Assembly: GCF_003086295.3 (NCBI RefSeq)
Contig: NC_092040.1
Location: 4,898,001-4,962,000, forward strand
Source: Arachis hypogaea
Taxonomy: Eukaryota > Streptophyta > Magnoliopsida > Fabales > Fabaceae
Reading direction: 5' to 3'
DNA: 64,000 nt
The number at the start of each line of letters is the position of its first letter. Position 1 is the first letter of the stretch. Made by a program: the position numbers and the translations under genes. Below the pieces are notes generated by a model. The model was not told the DNA's origin and searched no databases. It saw nothing but the letters and a program-made list of their open reading frames with translations. Of the stretch, positions 24,957-36,612 are shown in pieces.

Positions 24957-26478
24957 AAATAATCATAAAAGATTTAAATGTTGATAAAATTAATTATAAA
25001 AAATAAAGATAGTTTGCTCATTTTAATTAATTTTTTAACAGAATTAATAAAAATTTAACGATTTATCATTTTTGTCTAATTTTTTATGGGTACAATTTAA
25101 CTTTATTTTTTTATAGTCGATTTTGTGAGCATTCAAATTTTTCATGGTTAGAAATGGATATTTACATGTGAAAACTCATTTACAGTCGACTTTACATAAA
25201 ATTATTTTTAGATAACTGACACGTGTTATCATTTAATCTGAAAAAAATTAATTTATTTTATACAAATAATTTTTTTAAAAAAAACCTGTTTAGAGAGATC
25301 AAATAACCACTTTAAAAAAAAATTAATTCTTTATGCGTATTATTCCTAAATCTCTAAATAATGACGAATTTGGTAGTTCTTTTTCTTCATCTTTCTTGAC
25401 CAATCTTTCTTTAAATTTATCTTTTACTCTTATTTATTTATTTTTTGTCAAATATATGTATATAAATTGTTTAAAAACGTAAAATTTAGTATTATGAAAA
25501 AACAAAATTCACATTTTTTTGTTTGTAAAGAAATGGTGAAAAAGAAAAAATTAGGAATCGAAAAAGGAAAAAGAAAAAAATTATAATTCACATAGAAGGA
25601 AGAAACCGAATTTGCGATACGAACAAAAAGTTATAAATGGTATCATATGTATCTATTTTTTCTATTTCTGTTTCTATATTTCTTAGGAGCTTTGTTTTGT
25701 TTTTAATGACTCAAATTTTTGGTCGCTAAATTTTTTCTCTAACACAGATTTTAAATTAAACTGTAAAAATATGTTCAATTACAACTTTACGGTTAAATTA
25801 AATTTTATGGTAACTAACCAATTAGCTTTCATATTAGTTATGAAAAATCGGAAGAGAATGAATTTCAAAAGTGCAACAAAGAAGAAAAAAGTAAAAGTGA
25901 CTGTTTGGTCTAATTTAAATTAGTTTTTTTAATTAAACTATTTGTATAAAATAAATTAATTTTTTTTAAACCAAATGAGGTTGCCCTTCTGAATTCAGCC
26001 TCCAAGGGACTTTCGGAAAGTATATGTCTATAAGAATCTAATCATGCCTTCAATCGCCACTCATCTTCTCACTGAATGAGTATAATGAAATAATTTATTA
26101 TTATTATATTTAACATTATCTTTTTTTAGAGTTATTTATTTTTTTTAGTTTTTATCTTTATTTTTGTGGCTCATTGTTTTTGTTATAGAAGCTGAATGTG
26201 TCGTGTGTGGTTATGAATTTTAAAAGTGTTAGACCAATTTGTGGGACAACTTTTGTTCAGCTTTAGCGTAAAAAAATCAGACCATTCGATTTTTTGGAGT
26301 AGAAAAATTTTGTAAGCAAATCAGAGGGTCCATTTTCCATGGAGAGAAGATTTGAATTTTCAAATAACTAATCGTACCGTTCATTTTGTATATACATACA
26401 CACAAATAAATCAATTAGTATAAGCTAATTCAAAAATAACATATAATAATAAAATCGGACTATCCAATTTGATTTTCC

Positions 26479-26484
<6 letters not shown>

Positions 26485-26559
<75 letters not shown>
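26485..26559. repeat. (TA)n microsatellite, about 37 repeats
   Basis: Uninterrupted TA repeat some 160 bases upstream of the unit 2 transposase; unit 1 has about five repeats at the same place (18926-18936). Confidence 0.95.
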
Positions 26560-26562
<3 letters not shown>

Positions 26563-26717
26563 GGTGTGTAACGCGTAAACAGCTGATGAGATCCAATCTT
26601 TTTCATCTTTTTCGACTTGCTCTTCTTCTTTTTTATGCTCTTGTGTCTCTCTAGTTGGCTTTGAAGAAAAAAAAATTGATAGTGAAGTTTCTGTTTCTGT
26701 TTAAGTGAGTGAGAGAA

Positions 26718-28819
26718 ATAGATGATAGAGTCCTTTTAAAAGTGTAGTATTTTGGTCAAATTTTGTTGCGAACATCTGAAGGAGTAAAATTTATTTGTGA
26801 AGATCCATTATATGTTGTTATTCTCTTCACAATCTCATTTGAAGAGCTTAAAAGTGTGATTTGTGAGAAGATAGATTTGGAGATTTCAAGAAAATATCAT
26901 GTATTTTATATAGATATCTCGTACCAGTATTTGGTGGATTTGTTCAATTTCAAATCAAATATATAACGGATGAAGCGAATATGCAACAGATGTTTTCAAT
27001 GTATATTGAAAGTCGTGCTCAAATCTCGTTCATCGAATTGTACATTGCATTCGAACAATATGAGGCCGACCGAAATATTTTATGGGAAGATTACAATAGT
27101 GACAATGAGGAAGAGTTCGAAAACAATTACGAAGTTGTTAGTCCAAACGTAGATGAAGATCAAGGTGAAGGCACTGTGGCTCCAAATGTGATAGATGTGG
27201 CAAATGCACTCGCAAATGAACTGCCGTTTGAGGAGCCATCTTTCATGCGAGTTTTGGATTTGGAAGTCATGCATGCTCCAGAATTTTCGGAATATATGAG
27301 TGCAGGTACGTAATTGCGTATATTTATAAGAAGAATTAGAATTTTGTAATAGTTGATATTGATCGATGGACCAAATAGTTGAGTGACTTATGAAAATATA
27401 CTCAATTAGCATTTGTAAAAGTATTTATTTAGTCAAGTTTAAGATAATAATATTTTTAGTTAATTAGTATTTAGGAATCAGTATTTATTTAGTTATTTAG
27501 TTAATTAGTATTTATTTTAGTATTTATGAAGTTATTTAGTTGATTAGTATTTATTTTAGTTATTTAGTTAATTTGTATTTATTAATCAGTATTTATTAAT
27601 GTGTTTATGTTTTTATTTTATTAAGATTGAGATAATAACCTAATGTAAAATTTATTTATATCATTATTGATGTTGTGAGTACTGATTTACTTTTAATTTC
27701 AGTTTTTAAATAATCGTGTATTAAATACTTATGGTATAGCTGCCATCGTGGCAGAAGTTTCTATTATCGCAGATGGTGAATTCGCTGTGAGGATGGAATT
27801 CAGTTGTAGGGAATTTGTTATTAAGGCAATGAAAGAGTATACCCTCCGAAGAAGTGTAGACTACCAGGTGTATGAATTGGAGCCGTTGACATTTTATGCC
27901 AAGTGTACACAGTACGGGTCAGGGTGTGATTGACTTATCAGAGTTAGCATGATCAGCAGAAAGTATGATTGGGTTATAAGGAGGTATAACGGCAGTCACA
28001 CTTGTACCAGAGCCACCATTTCTCGCGAGTATGAAGTGTGTTACCAACGTTTAGGAGAGCAAGGCGAGGCCTACACTGACTGGTTAAACCGTGTTTCCCG
28101 CAAACAGTATGCGTTGTCATTCGACGGTGGTTACCGATGGGGTCACATGATGACAAATCTAGTGGAATGCATCAACTCAGTCTTGAAGGGTGCACGCAAT
28201 CTCCCCATCACTGCACTTGTGAAAGCAATATTCTACAAACTTAATGAATTGTTCACTTGGAAAAGAGCTGAGGCGGAGGCTCGGATTAATGCTGGCCATT
28301 TGTTTTCTAAGCTTGTGACCTCAAAATTGCATGCAAATCAACTTGGAATAGGAAACATCCAGGTTAATTGCTTCGATAGGCAGAATGAGGTCTTTGAAGT
28401 GCGTGAGATGCCAAGTGGACTGTAGTATGCCGTCGACCACCGTTGTCTGTGGTGAGTTCCAGGTGGACCGGATTCTTTGTCGACATGTGTTTGCATATTG
28501 TGCAAATCAACAACTAGATTGGGAAGTGTATGTGCATGACGTTTATAAGATGGACCAAGTTAGACGGGTTTATCGAGTTAGGTTTAGGCCACTCGGAAAT
28601 CCTACTACGTGGCCTTCTTACAACGGTCCTCGATTTGTACCGAATCTGTACCTGAGACACGTTACCAAAGATCACCCTAGGATGATGTACTTTTTGAATG
28701 AGATGGACACGCGAATGTTACGTCGTCCTAGGCGATGTAGGCAATGTGGGGTTGAGGGACACAGTCGTAGAAGATGCTGTCAGGAAGGTGGTCCAAGTGC
28801 CGACAATAATGCACAGTAG
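26718..28819 (+). pseudogene. mudrA-type transposase, MULE-B unit 2, catalytic core deleted
   Basis: Duplicate of 19094-21221. The start codon is mutated to ATA (26718-26720) and the TAG nine codons in is shared with unit 1. Recognisable pieces: KFICEDPLYVVILFTISFEE, EANMQQMFSMYIESRAQISF, an acidic stretch, the intron, KCTQYGSGCD followed by TGA where Trp is expected (27931), [49 protein letters not shown] then TAG. A small deletion follows, and then a clean frame ([37 protein letters not shown]) runs to the stop at 28819. The deletion of the DDE core has the same junction as in unit 1, so it predates the duplication. Confidence 0.9.
27418..27605. repeat. short tandem repeats in mudrA intron (unit 2)
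   Basis: Counterpart of 19796-19995, slightly shorter through loss of one or two repeat units. Confidence 0.6.
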
Positions 28820-29110
28820 AATTATATTTTATGGTATTTGAAACATTATAACTTATGTCAACGTACTCTATGAAATATCTGACTTTAGATTCTGTCCATA
28901 CATTTTACAATATTCGAAACATTATAGCTTGTCCAAGTATTCCATCACATGCATAGTAATGATACATATAATAGTTAAATGAAACTTAGGAAAGTTAATT
29001 CAAACATAGAATAGTTAATTGGTACTTAGGAAAGTTAACTCATACATAGAATAGTGAACTGATACTGGGAAAAGATAACTGATACATAGAGAAAACTAAC
29101 TACGCCACAA

Positions 29111-31908
29111 CTACTTTCTCGTTGTCCACTTTACACCTTTCACAAAATTCTTACATTTCTTGTCAGTCTTTTTGAACACAGATGGAGTGTATCGACTAGT
29201 GCTACGACGCGGCGGATCAACCCTGAGATTGTAGCCTTTGCCTGTCTAATATGGAGTACATGCGTCACCTGTATATAATATAATCAGACCATGCAAGTAT
29301 ATAATGTAATCAATCCTAACCAAGATACCATAAATGAAACAACATCAATTGACCAAGCAAGTATATAATATAATCAATCCTACCCAAAATACCATACATG
29401 AATATAATAACATCAATTGACCAAACAAGTAAAGTAATAATAGGACCTGCATCATTACGGGATTCTTCATCCTCGTTCATGTCCTCATCTTCATCCTCCT
29501 CCATGTCCTCATCCTCATCCTCCTCGTCGTCCTCGTCATCTGGTTTATCCACTAGATACTCATCAGTTTCATGCTCAAGTGTTTTAACATTTTCTTCAAT
29601 CAGAGTCATCGAAACACGGTGAGAGTTTTGACTATTAAGAATTCCTCGACCACAGTCACTCCTACTAGAATCACCAGATACCAACCCTTCAGAAACACCC
29701 GAGGAAGTGCGACATGAATGCCTCACGTTGAAGGAATACCTACCCACCATGAAATCAGGCTGATAGCCATATTGTACTTGGTCGGCATCTGAAGCCATGA
29801 ACCCAAGCAACTGGCTAAAAGAACCTCCGTCTCTTGAGTCAAACTATGGTGTACTCCAATACTGCTGATGTATTAAGAACGATGGGGGTAAATTGTGTTT
29901 GAGGTATATATTAGTTTGAGGACTAAGGTTGTTCTTGTGGAGGTAGAGATAGAGGTGGAAGTGGAGGTGGCGGTGACTGTGCCTTATGCTCTTGATTCTC
30001 ATCATCCATAACCTGATTACCCTCAACATCCTCTTGAACCACAAGATCCGACAAGTTCAAGTGATTGTCCTAGTACATATAAATATCTAAGGGATGCTGT
30101 GAAGCCATGAGAAGCTCAGTAAGAACGTGATTATACTTGTTTATCCACTGCATCACCCAAAATGAATGAGTCGTGGTTGTAGCCTAGTTAAGATTCTTAG
30201 GACCAGTCAAGACTTCTTCGTATGCCTTGTCTAGATTCCGTTCCTGATGAAGAACTCCCTGAACGAAACCGAACTGTCGTCTAAACTTGTCGGTTGCATG
30301 CCATTCAATACATTCAAAAGACACCAACGACACCGTAGCACTCCACACAATTGAGTGCACGTAGATATCTGCAGGAATTATGTCTGGATCAATGCGATCA
30401 ACAGCATATACAACCCACACAAACTGGGAACAATAAAGTAAATAAATGATTACAATCCAAATAACAATATCACTAAACCTAAAACAAATACTACTTTAAT
30501 GAAAACACACCTGGCTTTCCTGAAGATCATCCAAGGCCTTCCTAAAATGAGCAAGCTTAAGATATCTATAGACTCGGTCTCCATGCTCCCAGTTACGCCT
30601 AATATGACTTATTTTATTAACACAATTGGATTCTAAATATGAAGATATCGGGTAAATGTAAGATAATATTACCTGTTTGTAAGCGAAAAACTGCGGAGTT
30701 CCCTAAGAATCGGCACTAGATATGGTAGGTAGGGGTAGAAAAAGGTCAAGCGGCCTATTATAAAATAGGCACATGCTCAGGCTCTTATAAAAGCCTTATT
30801 ATGTTAATAGGTCAGGCTCAAACTCACTAATTAGCCTTATTAGCCTGTCAGGCCTGCTTGGGTCTGTTAATACATAATTACATATATAAATAATTTTTTA
30901 TTATTAATAAAATTATGAGATATTTTAAATTTGTTATATTTAATTATAAATAATTTTGTATATTTTAAATACTTTAAAATTTTAAATTTTTTATAATTAT
31001 TAAATATTCCATATTACATTTAAATACATTTATTAAAAAATATTTTTTTAAATAATATTTTTATTTTTGAAAAAAAAAATGATCAGGCCTTTTAACAGGC
31101 TTCAGACCAGGTTAGGCTGAATAATAGGCCATACTTAGTACATTAAAAAAAAACTATAACAGGCTGCAGGCCAGGCTCAGGCTAATTGACTACATGACAG
31201 GCCAGACCTGTTAAGAGTAAAACCTGGCCTGGCCTGGCATGTTTCCACCGCTAATGGTAGGCGAATCCAAGCCCAACTAAGCAGAAGTGTTAGCAGACCA
31301 TCGATTTTCTTACAGTCAAAATGTGATGCCCGGCATAACACTCTGTACAGGTGTGCTAGGCATGCTGATCCCCAGTTATACTGTCTGATACTAGCAAAAT
31401 CACGGAGCAGAGGCAGAAACTTCCAGTGCACAGATGCCCCAGACTTGTCTCCAAACAAGATCGTACCGACTAACAACATAATGTGACACTACGTACACCT
31501 ATATACTGTTTTCATCAGTCAACTATAACCGTTCTTTTAAACCCCGTAGCCACGTCAGTTTTATGCAGTTTCCTCTACGGTCCGACTTTCTCGGTGCAAC
31601 CCAAATTGGTGCAAACATTCCGCCTCTAAGACTTCAAAACCACTCAAAGTCATCCCTGTGACTGGAAGACCGTCCGTCGGAAGACCGAGGATCATAGCCA
31701 CGTCTTCCAGTATCACGGCATATTCACTAACCGGAAGGTGAAAGGTATGTGTGTCCGGATGCCACCTTTCGACTAAAGCATTTACCAGTGTTTTCTGATA
31801 TTGGACTACTCTAATCTGGACCACATGGTAAAAATCAGTAGATCGTAAATGCTCCTCCACCCTCTCATTGTACCGATCCAGAGGGATAGAGTAATCATAT
31901 GTCAACAT
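29111..31908 (-). pseudogene. PMD (MAIN-like) gene, MULE-B unit 2, broken
   Basis: Duplicate of 21513-24306 and better preserved. The ATG at 31908 opens MLTYDYSIPLDRYNERVEEH, then THTFHLPVSEYAVILEDVAM and ECLHQFG. A single-base deletion relative to unit 1 near 31600 shifts the frame. LLVGTILFGDKSGASVHWKF and LSWAWIRLP follow, then the MITE at 30730-31253. Later exons: RNWEHGDR, WVVYAVDRIDPDIIPADIYV, FECIEWHATDKFRRQFGFVQ, the acidic segment, and the C-terminus GVKWTTRK with stop at 29111. Trp codons that are stops in unit 1 (near 22990 and 23675) are still TGG here, so those losses came after the duplication. Confidence 0.88.
30730..31253. mobile_element. hAT-type MITE inserted in PMD exon (unit 2)
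   Basis: Same element, site and 8-bp duplication (ATGGTAGG at 30722-30729 and 31254-31261) as 23131-23653. Ends are slightly mutated (TAGGGGTAGAAA; TTTCCACCGCTA). Confidence 0.93.
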
Positions 31909-32243
31909 TCGTAAACTCTACAAAAGAATAGCAAAATCACGATTCAAATTTCACAACTATCATAGATAATTTTAAAAAATCTAATTAAAACATATAAATT
32001 TACTGAATCCAATTTACTAAGTAATAATATTTTAACTTCTAACTTTAATTAATATTTCTATAGCTTATTTCTAACTTCCTACAGATAATAATCCCTAATA
32101 CATACTTCCAAATACATTATATTTTACCGATCCTAATTTCTAATCGAAATTATCAACATTATTTTAAAAAATTATACACCGATTTAATTTATCTATTGTT
32201 ACGAAAAATTATTATAATTTATAAAATTATAATTTTTAGAATT

Positions 32244-32765
32244 AATTATAACAGTTAACTAATTAATTATAATTTTTAAAATTATTACAAAAAATTATAA
32301 ACAAGTCATTTTTAATATAATCTATTATATTGAAAAAAAATTCTAAACAAAAATTAATTACATTTAAAGACACATATTTCTAACTATTATTTAAACATAT
32401 ATTCCGAAATTTTTAAAATTAATTATAACAGTTAACTACTTAACTATAATTTCTAATATTATTACAAAAACTTCTAAACAAGTATTTTTTTTTATTACTA
32501 TTCTATTATAATACAAAAAAATCTAAATAAAAATTAACTACATTTAAATATATATATTTCTAACTATTATTTACACATATATTCCTAAATTTCTAAACTT
32601 AATTATAACAATTAACTACTTAATTATAACTTCTAATATTATTGCAAAAAATTCTAAAAAAGTATTTTTTATTATTAATCTATTATATTGCAAAAAATTC
32701 TAAATAAGAATCAACTACATTTACACTTTATTTAAACATTTATTTCTAAATTTTTATCAATAAAA
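32244..32765. repeat. three tandem copies of a ~178-bp AT-rich unit
   Basis: Units begin AATTATAACAGTTAACT at 32244 and 32421 and AATTATAACAATTAACT at 32601. They lie between the PMD gene and the right end of MULE-B and are absent from unit 1. Confidence 0.8.
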
Positions 32766-33149
32766 ATAATAATAATTAAGTCACATATATCTTCTTCAGT
32801 TCAACTTCTAACAACAAAAAATATAATTAAATTTCTAAAAATAATAATCATAATCTTGAGATATAAAAAAAATAATAAATAAACTTACATAATCAAAATG
32901 GCTGAGATATTTTACAATGTGAAGTTCAGGATGATCAATATTTTTAGATTTTTGTTTCTTTGATATTTTAATTTTTTTTTTTTTAGTGAAGTAGATGAAC
33001 CAAACAACGTTCAAGGAGGAAGAAGAAGAAGGAATGAATGTTAAATGGGGATGAAGGAAAAAGTGACTCGAAGGGTGGGTACGGTGTGCGTGCAATGAAG
33101 GAGTTAAAGGGGCACCGTTTGTGGGGAGCAACACGTATGCAACACATGG

Positions 33150-33245
33150 TTGGAGATACAGAACTCGGACCGTCTGTTTTATCACGAGGAACTCGGACCA
33201 TCCAATTTGTCAGCTCCAACTCGCACGGTCCGATTACTCCATCGT
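33150..33245. repeat. cluster of CGGACC motifs near MULE-B right end
   Basis: ACTCGGACCGTC, ACTCGGACCATCC and ACGGTCCGATTACT lie within 80 bases. Related words (AATCGGACCATC, AATCGGAGGGTC) lie upstream of mudrA at 18765 and 18896 and in unit 2. Possible subterminal binding sites. Confidence 0.4.
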
Positions 33246-33399
33246 TGACACCACAGGCAGGTAAAGTACGACTGTTCTCCATATCGGAATCCTACTCCAT
33301 TCTAATCTCCATAACAAAATTAAAAAGTATATTTTTGTGTCATGTGTCAGCAATTTAGAAATAACTTCATGTGAAGTCAACTGCAGGTGAGTTTCTGCT

Positions 33400-33773
33400 T
33401 TTTTATGTATATACAACTAAAATTGGATTAGTTTAATAGTTAACTCACTAATCTGCTTAAATAAATAAAAATTCAAATCCTGTCTTAACTTATACATATA
33501 ATAATTTATTGATCAATAATAAATTTTTAAATAAAATTGACAAATTGATCATTATTTTATTAAACTGGGGATACGGTGGAAAACCGAATATTATTTATAC
33601 CCACGAGTGTGTTCAACAATGAGCTATTTTCTTAATTTGCAACTAGAAAATTAAATGTAGTAATGATAGAATCTCTTATTAATTATTATATTGCGTGATG
33701 TGTTTGCATTGCTCAAGAATTAGTTTGTAATCTTGTATCATTATATTACATGTGTCCAAAAACAAGCGCTCTA
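33400..33773. other. intergenic, right flank of MULE-B
   Basis: AT-rich, no feature seen. Confidence 0.4.
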
Positions 33774-34175
33774 TGATAGTGTTTGGTGGAGAAACAGAGA
33801 CAGAAAGACTGATATTGAGAGATAGAGACTAAGAGATAGGGATTGAAATAAATTCCAGTATTCTGTTTGGTGTAAAATGGGAGACAGTAATTGAAACAAG
33901 AATGAAACTCTAATTTAATTTGTACAAAGGGTAAAATTGGAATTAATTAATTAAAATGAAAGTATTTTAAGTATAAAATATTATTAAAGTTTCAGTCTCT
34001 ATTTCTAAAAATTTCAGTCCTCTGTGTCCCTATTTTTTTGAGGTACTGAAATACTGAAATTTTAGAGACAGAGACAGAAATTTTAGTACCAGTCTTTAGA
34101 CTAACAAATACGATACTGAGTCTCAATTTTTCAGTCTCTGTCTCAATATCTCAAAACAAACGCTACCTATATGTC
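33774..34175. mobile_element. MITE with TAGTGTTTGG-like inverted ends
   Basis: Left end TAGTGTTTGGTGGAGAAACA with AGAGACAGAAAGACTGATAT after it; right end, reverse complemented, GGTAGCGTTTGTTTTGAGAT then TTGAGACAGAGACTGA. The inverted similarity extends about 60 bases. Target duplication not resolved. Confidence 0.65.
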
Positions 34176-34834
34176 ACGCCTACGCCAGCATTCACCTGGA
34201 ACCTGGAGAGCAAGTAAAACAATCAAAGCGGCTTAATTAAATAATGACCTGAAGATATAAATAAGAATTATTTTTATTTATATAAATAGAAAGGCAGCAA
34301 TAACAATTAAAATAATGATAGCACAGAGTTGAAGTCAATAGAGAACCTAAAACTACAAGACGACATTAAATTATATATTTTGAAAAAGTCGCTATTCACT
34401 CCAATGTAGATTGTAGGGAGTATTGAAAACTAATTAAACATTGATGCAGAGAAGGGTGAGGACTGAGGACCCATCGGTGATTTTTCAATTTGGCACGACT
34501 TTAATTAGCACTGGAAGGAAGTAATGATTTTGTATATAAAGAAAAATAAAAGGGAGTTATGACTTTTTATTCTACACCTTAGTTTACATACCCTACGAGA
34601 CAATAATATTTCATATGAATAATTGAGTGTCGTGTCCATCAACAACTGAACATTTTGAAAAGTACCCAAAATTATTTTGCACTTTAAATATTTTTCTATA
34701 ATTAGAATGTTTCTTGTTTCTTGAAAAGTTGTAAGATTTTTTACTTACATTTCGAGACAAACAAAATTCGAACTCGGATACCGTATTTTTCTTGTTTTTT
34801 AAATCGATCTTTCTTTTTTTTAAAACTTTTCAAT
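34176..34834. other. intergenic
   Basis: No feature recognised. Confidence 0.4.
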
Positions 34835-35371
34835 TAAAGACGTTTAAAACGCCTTTTTTTCAAATATTTTTTATTAATTAAAATTTAATACATATAATCG
34901 ATTAAACCGTGTTATTTTTGTTAAAATTAGGTTAGACAAATTAATTTAACTAAAAAAATAGTAAATTAAATCTTGAACCAGTCTAAATTAATATTATTTT
35001 TTATAAAAAATAATTACAATATCCTTATTATAAAAAATGACTAGAATATTTTTATTATATATATATATTTGAAAACTCTAAATCTTAATCCTATAACGAC
35101 AGAGAAGTAAAGGACTATAATTTAAGATTCATAAAATTAATATATATAATAAGAGTATTTTAGTCATTTTTTTATAATAAAAGTATTGTAATCATTTTTT
35201 ATAAAAAATAATATTAATTTAGACAAATTCAAAATCTAATTCACTATTTTTTCGGTTAAATTAATTTGTATGGCCTAATTTTAACAAAAATAACTTAATT
35301 TAATCAATTATATAAGTTAAATTTTAGTTACTAAAAAATATCTTTAAGAAAAGACATTTTAAACGTCTTTA
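34835..35371. repeat. 537-bp foldback element
   Basis: TAAAGACGTTTAAAACG at the left pairs with CATTTTAAACGTCTTTA at the right, and the arms stay complementary almost to the centre near 35105. Matched words include TTTTTGTTAAAATTAGG and CTAAATTAATATTATTTTTT. Each arm is about 260 bases with scattered mismatches. Non-coding; a transcript would fold into one long hairpin. Confidence 0.85.
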
Positions 35372-36084
35372 TCTGAATGACTCCTTTGTTTTATCTAATA
35401 AGTTAATCATTTGTTAATAAACTAACTACTAAACAGACATAACAAATTAATTTAGACATATTCAAAGCAGTTGTTAAATAATAATTTGATTATTTTGACA
35501 AAAAGAAATCCTATATATTCGAAAATACTTTTGTTATTTTCTTTTTTAAAAATAATATTTGTTATTTGTTAACACCGAAATCTTTAATAGCCTATTTTAC
35601 TGGTTAACCATTTGCTAATTCAAAGAGTATATATATCATATACGCACCTTCTTATATCATATGTTGTTAATTTTGACCGGTCTTTATGAGTTCACAATCA
35701 TTCATAGACGGATGATTATTGAAAGTTTGAAACATGAAATGCTGACCAAGTTCCAGAAAACTATTACATATTTAGTTATTTACATGTGATGGAATGAAAT
35801 TCAAACCACGCTCGTGGGTTTAAAATTTAAATTAATTTGACAATATCGGCATATCACTAACAATATTATTGGAATTGACAATATATAGCCGTATACCGTA
35901 CGTAGTAATAACCATTATTACTACGCATTATTTAATTTATTACACCAAAAATAAAACAAATGATAAACTGCAATCTGCTAATAAAGCTATATCAAACTAA
36001 GGCATCATAAAAATTATTACCTTCGTTTAGGTTATATGAAATTGATTCACAAGATAACAAGTTAATGCAATTTCTTGGAGGGTT
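35372..36084. other. AT-rich intergenic DNA
   Basis: No feature recognised. Confidence 0.4.
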
Positions 36085-36248
36085 ATGCTAGGTATACACT
36101 AAAATTAGCTATTAAAGTCAGTCACTAGTATAAAATATATATTAGAATATAAATATATTATAAAAATAAATTAAAATACATATATGTATTTATACACAAA
36201 TGCATTAGTGGTTGATTTTAGTGACTAATTTTAGTGTACAAATAGCAT
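36085..36248. mobile_element. 164-bp AT-rich MITE
   Basis: Ends ATGCTAGGTATACACTAAAA and TTTTAGTGTACAAATAGCAT are inverted repeats. Partial copies occur at 1385-1540, 40155-40270 and 43620-43860. Confidence 0.8.
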
Positions 36249-36612
36249 TTATCTTTCTTGGACTTACGAGATAACGGAATGATGTTAGTTATTATATATT
36301 CAATAAGAGACTTTTGACAAAAGGCATGTGCAGGAAATTATAAAATGATTTTATGACAATCACCAAAAAGAAAAAATTTGAGTAGATTTGGGTAAGGTTT
36401 AGTTTTAAGAAATATATTGAGGTATTTCTCTTCTTTTACGTAGCATTGTAGTAGGTTAGGGGATTCAATTAGCCCCTCGTGCTTACCAAAAGAAAAAGAT
36501 ATGAGCCAAAATTCTCTTAGTTCATAAAGAGTTAAAGACTAATCAAGTGTACATATATACTTTCAAATAAAGATTAATCAAATGAATATACATTACCTCC
36601 AAAAGGCCAAAG
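36249..36612. other. intergenic
   Basis: No feature recognised. Confidence 0.4.

Larger units (their letters stand above)
24576..32170 (+). repeat. tandem duplication, unit 2 (7.6 kb)
   Basis: Direct repeat of 17065-24565. Homology ends at ATTATCAACATTATTTTA (about 32165). Beyond this, unit 2 continues into the natural right part of the element, which unit 1 lacks. Unit 2 therefore keeps the original right end and unit 1 the original left flank. Confidence 0.9.
17613..33399. mobile_element. MULE-B: second mudrA+PMD Mutator-like element, internally duplicated (ends tentative)
   Basis: Proposed left terminal repeat at 17613 (GGTGAAAACTCATC, then TTTTACATGAAGTTATTTTT) pairs with the right end at 33360-33399, whose reverse complement reads AGCAGAAACTCACC and then TTCACATGAAGTTATTTC. 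Flanking 9-mers TATTTACGT (17604-17612) and TTTTTATGT (33400-33408) agree at 7 of 9 positions, compatible with an old Mutator target duplication. A second left end sits at 25168 in unit 2, so 25168-33399 (8.2 kb) would be the one copy with both ends. The mudrA/PMD content makes the superfamily secure; the exact ends are inference. Confidence 0.6.

Noticed and set aside
26411..26596. Open frame of alternating Ile and Tyr on the minus strand
   Set aside because: Direct product of the TA microsatellite.
32835..33416. Several overlapping frames on both strands near the MULE-B right end
   Set aside because: No PMD or transposase motif; probably subterminal non-coding sequence, although a first PMD exon could hide here.
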